Shown piece after piece: positions 9,548 through 17,208 of a stretch of DNA of 56,552 nt. How positions within the stretch are numbered: position 1 is the first letter of the stretch; each line of letters begins with the position of its first letter. The position numbers and the translations under genes are program-made. The stretch is taken from the NCBI GenBank assembly GCA_012719355.1, contig JAAYAM010000034.1, positions 1-56,552 on the forward strand. The letters run 5' to 3'. Below the pieces are notes generated by a model. It saw nothing but the letters and a program-made list of their open reading frames with translations, was not told the DNA's origin and did no database searches. The DNA is from Acidobacteriota bacterium (lineage in GTDB: Bacteria > Acidobacteriota > UBA6911).

Positions 9548-10477
9548 TTAATGCTTCCAGAACCGCGGCAGGAACCACTTCCGAATTCCTGAAGGGCTTT
9601 GCAGCTGTCCCGGTTCGACTGTCGGTGCGTGGGCGGCCGAATCGAGGTCGGCGAGAAGTTCGGCGACGCTCTGATACCTGTCTTCCCGGTTCTTGGCGAG
9701 CGCCTTGCGAACAACGGGTTCCAGCTGTGTCGGGATGGGGGATTGTTTTGACAGAAGCAGAGGAGGCTCAGCTTCAAGGATGGCGCTGATTTGCGACAGC
9801 GAGCTGCGTGCATCGAACGGGTGCCGTCCGCTCAACATCTCGTACAGGATTGCGCCGAAGGAGAAGATATCGGTGCGGTAATCGACAAATTCGCCCCGGA
9901 CCTGCTCGGGAGACATGTAGGCCATGGCGCCGAGAGGAATCAAGGTATCGGCGAAGTCAACTCCCGGGTCTGACGATCGCATCCTGCCGCAGGAGGTCAA
10001 TTCGGTGAACCGGGCGATGCAGCAGTCGGAGAGGAGGATGGAACCGTCCGGATTATCCAGGATCCATATGTTGGCGGGTTTCAGGCCTCGGTGGGCCGCA
10101 CCTGCGTCGTGAATAGCGGCAAGCGCCGAGCCGATCTGCGAGGCTACGTGCAGCGCCTGCGACAGGCGAAGAGGTTTCTTCTCGATGCAACGGGCCAGCG
10201 TAACTCCATCGATAAACGGCGTGATCACGAAGAAATCGTCGTTGTCGTCCCCGATCTCGAGGATGGGGCAGATTCCCTTGTGTCGCAACCCGCTCGCGAT
10301 CAGTAGGCACTGAAGGAAGCGTTCGCGCTTTTCCATGTTGTAAAGAATCTGGGACCGCACATGTTTGAGAGCGACCGGACGGCCATCGGAATCCTCGGCC
10401 TTATACACCGTGCCCATGGTGCCGTTGCCGACGACCGCAATTATGGTGTAGTTGCCCAGTTTCTCGCCGATCATCAT
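9548..10477 (-). CDS. Serine/threonine protein kinase homologue lacking the catalytic Asp (probable pseudokinase)
   Basis: A 309-residue, single-domain, soluble relative of bacterial Ser/Thr kinases. Present are the glycine loop (VVGNGTMGTVYKAED), the ATP-binding Lys (VALKHV), the loop Lys and Asn (LKPANIW), the SPEQ segment and a D in RTDIFSFG. The HRD motif reads HRG (codon GGC), so the catalytic Asp is missing, and DFG reads DCC. The regulatory segment is otherwise long and ordered. This suggests an ATP-binding scaffold rather than an active kinase. I start at ATG 10477, directly before the kinase fold; an upstream ATG at 10567, three bases after the pentapeptide stop, would add 30 unconserved residues. 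Confidence 0.82.
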   Translation of the reverse strand: MMIGEKLGNYTIIAVVGNGTMGTVYKAEDSDGRPVALKHVRSQILYNMEKRERFLQCLLIASGLRHKGICPILEIGDDNDDFFVITPFIDGVTLARCIEKKPLRLSQALHVASQIGSALAAIHDAGAAHRGLKPANIWILDNPDGSILLSDCCIARFTELTSCGRMRSSDPGVDFADTLIPLGAMAYMSPEQVRGEFVDYRTDIFSFGAILYEMLSGRHPFDARSSLSQISAILEAEPPLLLSKQSPIPTQLEPVVRKALAKNREDRYQSVAELLADLDSAAHAPTVEPGQLQSPSGIRKWFLPRFWKH

Positions 10478-10570
10478 GGTGTAAGTGGAGGTACTGACCC
10501 TCGAACTCCTATATAGCACAAAGGGGAATGAGTTCACAGTTCCGAGTTTTCCCGGGAGCCGGGACATGCT

Positions 10571-11473
10571 TCACAGGTAGGGTCCGCGCATTCCGCTCGG
10601 AAGAACGGTACTGTAGGAGGTGATTGAGCGGGACAGTTGCTGACCCGTCAGGCCGCGTGCTCCTTCAAGGACCGAGCCCCGGAAATCGGTGGCCATGATA
10701 TTGGCGTTCCGGAAGTAGGAGTTCATCAGGAGAGCACCTGAGAAATCGGCTGCGCTGAGGTTCGATTCGCAGAGGTCGCAACTTGCCATCAGGGCCCTGC
10801 AGAAACTGCTCTGGCTGAGGTTGGAAAGATTGAGTTTCGCGGAATTGAGCTGTGCGCCGCGGAAATCGCAATCTGAAGCCTGTGCCGAGGATAAGTTGGC
10901 GCCCGCGAGTTTCGCTGCCGTGAAGCGGCAGGTTTGGAAACGGCTCCGAGAGAAATTGCAGCTCTCCAGTATGGACTCCGTGAAGCAGCACTCGGAAAAG
11001 GCTGAATGGAGAAACATCGCTCCTGTCAGGTTGGCGTAGGAGAAATCGCACAGGTTCAGGCGGACTTCGTAGAGCCTCGAATCACGCATGACCGCATCGC
11101 GGAACTGAACTCCATCCATTGTCGAATCGGAGAAATTGGTCTCTGCCAGAAGTGCGCGCTGAAACTGTACCCCGACCATCCTGCTCTGTGCAAAGTCGGT
11201 CTTGAAAAGCGTCGCGTTGCGGAAGTCGCATTCGTTCAGTTCGGCTTCGGTGAATTCTGCCTGCGAGAGGTCGGAATCGAGAAAGCTCACTCCTGTCAGG
11301 ACAGCCCGCCTGAAGTCGGCTTTGCGCAGGTCGGCGTCGCAGAGATTTGCTCCGACGACAACGGCTCTCTCGCCACCCTTGCCTGACAGCCACAGTGCGT
11401 GCCGCCTGAGTATCTCTTTCAGCGGCTTGCCCGCAACGATCAGCCGGGTCTGAGGTATCCTGTCTTCTCCCAT
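10571..11473 (-). CDS. Pentapeptide-repeat protein
   Basis: About 300 residues, nearly all of it pentapeptide repeats of the A(D/N)Lxx or xxFxx type beginning around ANLCDADLRKADF. Such repeats fold into a right-handed quadrilateral beta-helix. I count on the order of 45 units by eye. A short N-terminal segment (RLIVAGKPLKEILRRH) precedes the helix. The ATG at 11473 has a GGGAG site; an upstream GTG at 11515 would add 14 residues. It is followed by the kinase homologue, so the two are probably co-transcribed. Some family members mimic DNA and protect gyrase, but most have no known role, and nothing here points to gyrase. Confidence 0.85.
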   Translation of the reverse strand: MGEDRIPQTRLIVAGKPLKEILRRHALWLSGKGGERAVVVGANLCDADLRKADFRRAVLTGVSFLDSDLSQAEFTEAELNECDFRNATLFKTDFAQSRMVGVQFQRALLAETNFSDSTMDGVQFRDAVMRDSRLYEVRLNLCDFSYANLTGAMFLHSAFSECCFTESILESCNFSRSRFQTCRFTAAKLAGANLSSAQASDCDFRGAQLNSAKLNLSNLSQSSFCRALMASCDLCESNLSAADFSGALLMNSYFRNANIMATDFRGSVLEGARGLTGQQLSRSITSYSTVLPSGMRGPYL

Positions 11474-11547
11474 AACACTGCTCCCGTTCCCTGCGTACAC
11501 TCGGTCGGTATTCACTTGGGCATATCGTCGATGGGGAAAGGGAACTT

Positions 11548-11553
11548 TATAAT
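11548..11553 (+). promoter_or_regulatory. Possible -10 box for the TerB-like gene
   Basis: TATAAT, a perfect -10 hexamer, 25 bases before the ATG at 11578. No convincing -35 hexamer lies at the right distance, so it would need an activator or be chance. Confidence 0.35.
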
Positions 11554-11577
11554 TGAGACCGCGCGCAGGGGTATGTC

Positions 11578-12123
11578 ATGATAGTCGGTATGTCGATCTT
11601 TCGCTTATTCAGAATGAATGTGCCTGAAGCTCGGGAACGATCCACCGAAACCGAAACGGTCAGAAAGATTACGGAAGCGCTCGATCGAATGGAACCACAA
11701 CGCGCAAAGTTCCTCGCGGCGTTTGCTTATCTGCTCGGCCGCGTCGCGAGAGCGGATCTGAAGATCACCCCTGAAGAGATTCACGTGATGGAACGTATCG
11801 TAATGGAACACGGCGGATTGCCCGAAGAACAGGCGGTACTTGTAATCCAGATCGCAAAGACGCAGAACGTGCTTTTCGGTGGTACCGAAAATTATCTTGT
11901 TACGCGCGAGTTCAGAGAGATGGCAGGTCACGAAGAGAAGATGGCTCTTCTGGATTGTCTGTTCGCGGTCGCGTCGGCCGACAAATCGATCTCGACAATC
12001 GAAGACAACGAGATAAGCCAGATCGCGGACGAGCTGCGCATCGAACACCGGGATTTCATTTCGGTTCGCTCCAGATACCGGGACAGCCTTGCCGTCCTCA
12101 AAAACAGTCAAGAACCACAATGA
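11578..12123 (+). CDS. TerB-like (tellurite resistance B fold) helical protein
   Basis: A 181-residue helical protein with a TerB-like domain from about residue 40. The diagnostic pattern is an acidic helix pair: LLGRVARADLKITPEEIHVMERIV early and CLFAVASADKSISTIEDNEI later, each with the ADxxIxxxE spacing that binds metal in TerB. The first 25 residues are polar with Arg and Glu. Start is the ATG at 11578 behind AGGGG; a second ATG at 11590 is possible. It is transcribed away from the pentapeptide gene and is followed by the HEAT-repeat gene. The role is unknown; tellurite resistance should not be assumed. Confidence 0.75.
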   Translation: MIVGMSIFRLFRMNVPEARERSTETETVRKITEALDRMEPQRAKFLAAFAYLLGRVARADLKITPEEIHVMERIVMEHGGLPEEQAVLVIQIAKTQNVLFGGTENYLVTREFREMAGHEEKMALLDCLFAVASADKSISTIEDNEISQIADELRIEHRDFISVRSRYRDSLAVLKNSQEPQ

Positions 12124-12261
12124 TTGACATCCGTACGATGTCGAGTCATACTGCGCACGGTAAGCTTGGTCCTGAAGTTGTTCGCCACTGATTTGCGCCG
12201 ATCGGCCGGGGTCGTAGCGACGGTCAGTTCGCTGGAAGAGGCAAGGATACAGATCACCTTA

Positions 12262-12810
12262 ATGCACAAGACTATGACAGAGCCAAGAAGCCATCGCCGC
12301 CCCGTACGGAACCGTAAGAGGAACGCCATCCCGCTATATAAGCTGAGAACATCCGACGTCGTCAGGACGGTTGTCGATCATCCGCGGAGGCTCGAGGAGC
12401 TTCTGAAGATGCTCGAAGACACGGACAGGGACATACGGAGCAAAGCTGCCGCGACGGTCGCCCGTCTTTCCGAGGCGCACCCGGCTCGGCTGCTTCGTGC
12501 AACCTTCCGGCTCAAGGAAGCTCTTTCGGACGAATCCGCCTATGTGCGCTGGTACATGATCTACGCGCTGGGAGAACTGGGCACCCACTATCCTGCACAT
12601 GCCCGGCTGTTTCTAAACGAAGTCGTAGCCCGGCTCGACGATGATAACAGGGTCGTCCGCATCTTTACGTGCAAAGCTTTGAGGCAGGTTGCCACCCGGA
12701 ATCCGGCAGTGATTGAAGAGCTGTTCCAGAACCTCAAGAAAGACATACCGACTTCTGTTGCGCGCGTGCTCAGAGGCTCGAAGCGTGTGGTGAATAAACC
12801 GCGCCGCTAG
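12262..12810 (+). CDS. HEAT-repeat protein
   Basis: About 182 residues. After a basic N-terminus (RRPVRNRKRNAIP) come helical repeats of the HEAT or PBS-lyase type: LLKMLEDTDRDIRSKAAATV, then ALSDESAYVRWYMIYALGEL, then VVARLDDDNRVVRIFTCKAL, each with the conserved D-x-xVR turn. Such solenoids bind proteins. The frame is open back to a TTG at 12124, but the repeats and basic leader fit an ATG at 12262 or the next Met four codons in; no strong ribosome site settles it. Its 3' end overlaps that of the convergent Smr gene by a few bases. No specific function can be given. Confidence 0.7.
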   Translation: MHKTMTEPRSHRRPVRNRKRNAIPLYKLRTSDVVRTVVDHPRRLEELLKMLEDTDRDIRSKAAATVARLSEAHPARLLRATFRLKEALSDESAYVRWYMIYALGELGTHYPAHARLFLNEVVARLDDDNRVVRIFTCKALRQVATRNPAVIEELFQNLKKDIPTSVARVLRGSKRVVNKPRR

Positions 12811-13475
12811 GATCTCCCGTTTGCATGCCGGCTCAGGAGCACGTAAACCGCACCCACTCCTCCATCGCACTGCGGCGCCGAAGCATAAGCGAGCACATAT
12901 CGAGACATTTTCCTCGTCGAAAGGAGTCGTTGAAGACTCTCCTTCAGTGTGGCTTTAGCCGCGGGTGAATTGATCCCCCGGCCGTGGATGATTTTTACGC
13001 AGCACGACTGATAGCGTGACATTCCGATTATGTACTCTTCAACCGCCGCCTCTGCTTCCGCTTTGCCCAGCCCATGCAGATCGATCTGGCCCTGAATCGA
13101 ATACAGCCCGTCGCGCAGCCTGGGCAGCAGCTTCTTTCCCGCCACTCCTATCCAGCCTTCGATATATTCAGGATGATTCGAAATCGTGATGGGGGATTGT
13201 TCGTTCATGATTTCCTGCATCAGGCGCCTGCCTTCGGCGTCAGACTCCGGCTCGGGCCTGCGGCCGAGAGGAGGAGAAGAGAGCGGTGCGTGGCGCCAGG
13301 AAACACGTTCGATATTGGACATGGCCTGAGCAAACAGCTCATCATCACTCAACTCCCGGGGCTTCGGAGGTTGCGCTGGTTTGTCGGGATCTTTCAGCCG
13401 CACCCCTGCCTTATCGAGGAGGTCCGAAAGACGACTCAGCGAGTTGCCTGAAACGGTTCTGCCTTTGTCTGACAT
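12807..13475 (-). CDS. Smr-domain protein (MutS2 C-terminal type)
   Basis: A 222-residue stand-alone Smr protein. The N-terminal 100 residues are polar with conserved-looking ELSDDELFAQAMSNI. The Smr domain follows, with the IDLHGL motif, the amphipathic helix EAEAAVEEYI, and the IIHGRG motif, ending in a short beta segment (YVLAYASAP). Smr domains nick DNA or cleave RNA; family members act in ribosome rescue or recombination control. The ATG at 13475 has a GAGGG ribosome site, so I did not use the longer open frame. It diverges from the Fe-S carrier gene. Confidence 0.85.
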   Translation of the reverse strand: MSDKGRTVSGNSLSRLSDLLDKAGVRLKDPDKPAQPPKPRELSDDELFAQAMSNIERVSWRHAPLSSPPLGRRPEPESDAEGRRLMQEIMNEQSPITISNHPEYIEGWIGVAGKKLLPRLRDGLYSIQGQIDLHGLGKAEAEAAVEEYIIGMSRYQSCCVKIIHGRGINSPAAKATLKESLQRLLSTRKMSRYVLAYASAPQCDGGVGAVYVLLSRHANGRS

Positions 13476-13548
13476 TTCTCCCTCTGAAGTGCAAAGTATC
13501 CCACGGGTACACGGTCGGGTCCAACAGGTCGAATCACCGCGCCTTTTC

Positions 13549-13577
13549 TTGACTTTGAACCATGGATTGGCTACTTT
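13549..13577 (+). promoter_or_regulatory. Sigma70-like promoter of the Fe-S carrier gene
   Basis: TTGACT, 17-base spacer, TACTTT. Transcription would begin near 13584, 29 bases before the ATG at 13613, in accord with that start. Confidence 0.5.
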
Positions 13578-13612
13578 GGCAAGTTCGAAACCTGAAGGGA
13601 AGGAGAACCTTG

Positions 13613-13933
13613 ATGATAACGATGACGCCGGTGGCAATTGCCAAGGTCAAAGCCATCCTCGCGGAGCGCAACGAGGAGTCGGGCCTTAGAATCGCCGTCG
13701 CAGGTGGAGGCTGTTCGGGATTTCAGTATCAGATGACCTTGGATAAAGAGCCCCGAGCGGATGACAGAGTTCTGGATCTGGAAGGACTCAGGGTATTTGT
13801 CGACACGCGTTCGCTCCTCTATCTGAACGGGACGACAGTTGATTATGTGGATGGGGCCAACGGTTCGGGATTCAAGTTCGATAATCCCAACGCCAGGGCT
13901 TCGTGCGGTTGGGGGGAGACATTCGAGGCGTAG
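13613..13933 (+). CDS. A-type iron-sulfur carrier (IscA/ErpA family) with third Cys replaced by Trp
   Basis: A 106-residue HesB/IscA-family protein that would pass Fe-S clusters to apo-enzymes. The first ligand motif GGGCSGFQY is intact (Cys34). The C-terminal motif, normally CGCG, reads CGWG (Cys98, Trp100), verified in the codons TGC GGT TGG, so one of the three conserved cysteines is gone. Start is ATG 13613 after AAGGGAAGGAG, downstream of a sigma70-like promoter at 13549-13577 that rules out the longer frame. A classic terminator follows at 13963-13990, so the gene may be monocistronic. Complex I, NuoI/NuoB and the HdrD-like protein in this window are all possible clients. Confidence 0.88.
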   Translation: MITMTPVAIAKVKAILAERNEESGLRIAVAGGGCSGFQYQMTLDKEPRADDRVLDLEGLRVFVDTRSLLYLNGTTVDYVDGANGSGFKFDNPNARASCGWGETFEA

Positions 13934-13962
13934 TCAGGCCCGGCAGCCTGTCTACTTTGAGG

Positions 13963-13990
13963 ATGCGGGTTTTCGGACCCGCATTTTTTT
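13963..13990 (+). terminator. Rho-independent terminator after the Fe-S carrier gene
   Basis: Perfect 8-base stem ATGCGGGT / ACCCGCAT around the loop TTTCGG, followed by seven T. It lies 30 bases after the stop at 13933 and ends 12 bases before the folB ATG. Confidence 0.9.
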
Positions 13991-14002
13991 CGGTCGGGAA
14001 GC

Positions 14003-14374
14003 ATGGACAGACGAGAAGACGAGATCACGCTTGCGGGAATCAGGATCAGCGCCCGCATCGGCACGACGCCTGAGGAACGGAGCAGTCCGCAGGAATGTAC
14101 TGCAGACCTTACAATCACCGGGAGTTTTGCAGATGCCGCGGAGGCTGACGCACTTGACAGGTCCGTTGATTACACACGCGTTCTCGCACTTGTGCTCGAA
14201 ACCGCCGCCGCCCGGGAGTATAACCTGGTCGAGACACTTGCCTACAGGATTGTGCGGGCGGTTCTGCAGTCTTTTCCAGTTCGCCAGGCGCGCATCAGGC
14301 TCAGAAAACGCCCTGCGGTCATGAGTGGAGTAGTCGATTTCGTCGAAGTGAAGGTGGAAGAGTCTTCGTCATGA
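14003..14374 (+). CDS. folB: Dihydroneopterin aldolase
   Basis: A 123-residue FolB homologue that converts dihydroneopterin to 6-hydroxymethyl-dihydropterin in folate synthesis. Family marks are ITLAGIRISARIGTTPEER near the start, the SVDYTRVLALVLE helix, the catalytic-site segment YNLVETLAYRIV, and RLRKRPAVM near the end. The length is normal for a subunit of the homo-octamer. The start follows the T-run of a terminator by only 12 bases, so it must be read by leak-through or from a promoter I cannot see. map follows 67 bases later. Confidence 0.88.
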   Translation: MDRREDEITLAGIRISARIGTTPEERSSPQECTADLTITGSFADAAEADALDRSVDYTRVLALVLETAAAREYNLVETLAYRIVRAVLQSFPVRQARIRLRKRPAVMSGVVDFVEVKVEESSS

Positions 14375-14441
14375 GCGGGAGCTCTCTGTTGACAACCCGG
14401 ACGCCCCGGTCGATCATGAGTTGGGGGAGCAAGAAGGAGCT

Positions 14442-15191
14442 ATGATTAGTCTCAAGTCGAAGCGTGAAATCGGCATCATGGCCGAGGCGAGCAGGATTGT
14501 GGCTGAAGTCCTGCAGGAACTGCGAGAGCATTGCAAGGCCGGGGTGTCGACACTTGAACTGGATCGCATCGCCGAGGAGAAGACCGTTAAGTTGGGAGGC
14601 CAGCCGGCGTTCAAAGGATATCGCGGATACCCGAAATCACTCTGCACCTCGATCAATCAGCAGGTGGTCCACGGTATTCCGGGACACACGGTACTGAAGG
14701 AAGGGGACGTAATCGGCCTCGACTTCGGAGTGCTTTACAAAGGATATTTCGGTGATGCTGCTGTCACGGTTCCCATCGGCGCGATCGATCCGCAGACCGA
14801 GAGGCTGCTGCAGACTGCTGAAGAATGCCTCTATCGCGGAATTGAACAGCTGGTCCCATCCAACCACCTGTCTGATTTTTCCCGGGTCGTCCAAAATCAT
14901 GCCGAGTCAAACGGTTTTTCGGTCGTCAAGGAATTCGGCGGCCACGGAATCGGCAGGCAGCTGCATGAAGACCCGATGGTGCTGAATTATGTAGCGAACG
15001 GACGGGGTATCAAACTCAGGGAGGGCCTGGTGCTCGCGATAGAGCCCATGCTGAATGTGGGTACCGACCGTGTCCAGATTCTCAGTGACGGGTGGACTGT
15101 CGTGACCCTGGACGGCCAACCGTCCGCCCACTTCGAACACACTGTCGCGATTACTGATAACGGACCTGAAATTCTGTCGAAAGTGGCATAA
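14442..15191 (+). CDS. map: Methionine aminopeptidase type I
   Basis: A 249-residue type I enzyme that removes the initiator Met from nascent proteins. The five metal ligands can be placed: D in VIGLDFGVLYKGY, D in YFGDAAVTV, H in EFGGHGIGRQLHEDP, E in VLAIEPML, and E in AHFEHTVAIT. Start is ATG 14442 behind AAGGAG; the longer frame from 14421 is not needed. The methyltransferase gene begins seven bases after its stop. In many bacteria map sits in the ribosomal protein spc operon; here it does not, so a second map elsewhere is possible. Confidence 0.93.
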   Translation: MISLKSKREIGIMAEASRIVAEVLQELREHCKAGVSTLELDRIAEEKTVKLGGQPAFKGYRGYPKSLCTSINQQVVHGIPGHTVLKEGDVIGLDFGVLYKGYFGDAAVTVPIGAIDPQTERLLQTAEECLYRGIEQLVPSNHLSDFSRVVQNHAESNGFSVVKEFGGHGIGRQLHEDPMVLNYVANGRGIKLREGLVLAIEPMLNVGTDRVQILSDGWTVVTLDGQPSAHFEHTVAITDNGPEILSKVA

Positions 15192-15198
15192 TCCCTTC

Positions 15199-15987
15199 AT
15201 GATCTCAAAACTACTCCCCTTCATGCGCTGTCCTGTGTGCTCGCACGCCGTGGTCGTCGAGTCTTCCGAAGGCCTGATGTGCGACCGCTGCCATGCTTTC
15301 TTTCCGTTGAAGAGCGGAATAGTGGACATGCTGCCGAACGAAGCTGAAGAAGTCATCACCCCGTTTCAGCGACTGATGCAGACTCCGGCAATAGTATCGG
15401 TGTATGAAGGGATGTGGAGGCGGATCGGCTACTATCTGGCGAGTTCGCGCTCATTCGCGAGCGAGCTCGAGACCGTGCTGCGCATAACCTCGACCAGGGG
15501 GGATGCCGGCGCGCTGGATCTGGCATGCGGCACGGGTGTCTTCACTCGCCCCCTGGCCAGGAGTAAGCCGGGCCTCGTAATCGGGCTCGATCTTTCGTGG
15601 CCGATGTTGCGGCACGCCCGCAGACTTGTGACGCGCGAAGGGCTGGATAATGTGCTCTTCGTACGGGCAACCGCGTTCCGGATGCCTTTCAGAGACTCAG
15701 CGTTCCCTTTTGTCAACTGTTGCGGAGCGCTCCACCTGTTTGACCGCCCGGACGATGCGTTGAAGGAGATACGTCGTGTCCTTTCTCCAGGAGGCCGTTT
15801 TTCTGTCCAGACAACCATCCGCCCCGAAAGATCCGGGGGAATGGCGTATGTACTCGAGCGTTTCATACGCTTCGGCTTTTTCAACGAAGCCGTGTTGCGA
15901 CAAAAGTTGCAGCGTCACGGGTTTGACATAGTAGAGAGTGAACGCCACCGGATAAGCTTCACTTTCCTGGCTCGACGGATTGACTGA
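15199..15987 (+). CDS. Class I SAM methyltransferase with N-terminal Trm112-like zinc ribbon
   Basis: A 262-residue enzyme. Residues 8-50 form a Trm112-like zinc ribbon (MRCPVC, then CDRCHAFFPL, then GIVDMLP). The SAM-binding core begins near residue 100: DLACGTGVFTRPLA is motif I, VIGLDLSWPMLRHA is motif II, and LSPGGRF is motif post-III. It resembles UbiE/Methyltransf_11 enzymes acting on small molecules or lipids, similar to the RlmA-type layout of ribbon plus methylase. The substrate cannot be told. It follows map by seven bases and is probably co-transcribed. Confidence 0.82.
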   Translation: MISKLLPFMRCPVCSHAVVVESSEGLMCDRCHAFFPLKSGIVDMLPNEAEEVITPFQRLMQTPAIVSVYEGMWRRIGYYLASSRSFASELETVLRITSTRGDAGALDLACGTGVFTRPLARSKPGLVIGLDLSWPMLRHARRLVTREGLDNVLFVRATAFRMPFRDSAFPFVNCCGALHLFDRPDDALKEIRRVLSPGGRFSVQTTIRPERSGGMAYVLERFIRFGFFNEAVLRQKLQRHGFDIVESERHRISFTFLARRID

Positions 15988-16029
15988 TTCTTCCTGTCCT
16001 TGCCGTTCCGCTCAGAAGCCTGTCTTTAG

Positions 16030-16061
16030 TTGAAGATCATTTGCAGAGTGCGTGCTATGAT
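16030..16061 (+). promoter_or_regulatory. Extended -10 promoter candidate of the Fur-ferritin gene
   Basis: TGCTATGAT at 16053-16061 is an extended -10 element (TGN plus TATGAT). TTGAAG at 16030-16035 lies 20 bases upstream, too far for an ordinary -35. I see no Fur-box palindrome over it. Confidence 0.4.
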
Positions 16062-16093
16062 AGGGGCTCCGTGCGAGAGATGGGAGGAGTGAT

Positions 16094-17047
16094 ATGTCAA
16101 TGAGAAAGCTTAAGGAAGAAACTGAATTATTCTATTCCTATTTGCGGCAGAACGGACTCAAGAAGACCTACCAGAAAGACCTCATACTGGAAACCTTTCT
16201 CAACACTGAGGGACACCTCAGCGTAGAAGACATCTATGCTCTTGTGAAGAAAAGAGATAAGAAGGTGGGGGTCGTAACGGTCTTCCGCACCCTGAAATCT
16301 CTTACGGCGTGCGGCATTGCCAGGGAAATCACTCTGGGAGACGGACTTACACGCTTTGAGCACAGCTACCATCATCCTCATCATCATCACATCGTCTGCA
16401 CTGAATGCCACAGAGCCATTGAGTTTGTCTGCCCGGAACTGGAGCGGATACAGGACGAGATCATCCAGCGGTATCACTTCAAGCCGATCCACCACCGTTT
16501 CCAGACCTATGGGATCTGCGAGGACTGCCGGGAGCATCGGCCGGTGACTGAAATCCAGAAGCACGACACCGAGCGCATTTTTGCACGCGATGCCGTGAAG
16601 ATGGCGCTGGCGATGGAAAACCGCTGCCTCCAGTTCTACCGTGATGCGGCTCGGCGGAACCAGGACCTCGGCGGCAGAGAGGTGCTGCAACGGATGGTTG
16701 AGGAAGTGGAAGCCCATATTGCCGACCTTAACGCGCAACTCGAAGAGATCGTCCGGCAGGAGAAAAACCTCGAACGTGCCCCCATTTTCCTGCACTTCGA
16801 CCCCTGCGAACTGGAGGCTTTGATCCCTGACCTGTCAAAGTATGAGACTGACGGGGAATTCAGACTCGATGTCCAGGCTTCCACGGAACTCGCCCTCACC
16901 TTGAACAGCAACGCCGGCGAGTTCTTCAGGAAATACGCGGAGAGTTTTGACGAGACCAGGGGGAAGCAGATCCTGATCAAGTTTGCCGAACAGGAAGCCG
17001 CGCACAATGATCTCGTGCGGCAGCGGGTGCAGGAAACCGTTGTTTAA
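16094..17047 (+). CDS. Fur-family regulator fused to a ferritin-like domain
   Basis: A 317-residue fusion. Residues 1-155 are a complete Fur/PerR-type repressor: winged helix (KTYQKDLILETFLNTEGHLS, then VGVVTVFRTLKSL), a His-rich segment (HHPHHHH) and the two structural zinc pairs CTEC (102, 105) and CEDC (142, 145). Residues 160-317 form two helix pairs like a rubrerythrin/ferritin core, with E175 in ALAMENRCLQFY, an EEVEAH cluster at 203-208, and EQEAAH (E301, H304). The equivalent of E175 in the second half is N271, so the di-iron site is incomplete. The start follows GGGAGGAG. An extended -10 lies at 16053-16061. A sensor coupling DNA binding to iron or peroxide chemistry is inferred. Confidence 0.85.
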   Translation: MSMRKLKEETELFYSYLRQNGLKKTYQKDLILETFLNTEGHLSVEDIYALVKKRDKKVGVVTVFRTLKSLTACGIAREITLGDGLTRFEHSYHHPHHHHIVCTECHRAIEFVCPELERIQDEIIQRYHFKPIHHRFQTYGICEDCREHRPVTEIQKHDTERIFARDAVKMALAMENRCLQFYRDAARRNQDLGGREVLQRMVEEVEAHIADLNAQLEEIVRQEKNLERAPIFLHFDPCELEALIPDLSKYETDGEFRLDVQASTELALTLNSNAGEFFRKYAESFDETRGKQILIKFAEQEAAHNDLVRQRVQETVV

Positions 17048-17107
17048 AGGAACTCAGCGCTTCTCCCGACAGACGTTCCCGTCCCTGATCGCACGGGCGG
17101 GCCATCC

Positions 17108-17136
17108 TTGACTGTTCCTCTTACGGGATGTAACAT
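17108..17136 (+). promoter_or_regulatory. Sigma70-like promoter of lpdA-lipB-E2
   Basis: TTGACT, 17-base spacer, TAACAT. It is the best promoter match in the 284-base gap before lpdA and implies a leader of about 190 bases containing the repeat at 17209-17235. Confidence 0.5.
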
Positions 17137-17208
17137 CGAGACTTCTAATTGTTCAGCTTATAAGAAGTTGAGCGATTAGTTCTGTCTTTCCGGTTCCGAC
17201 CTTGCATG

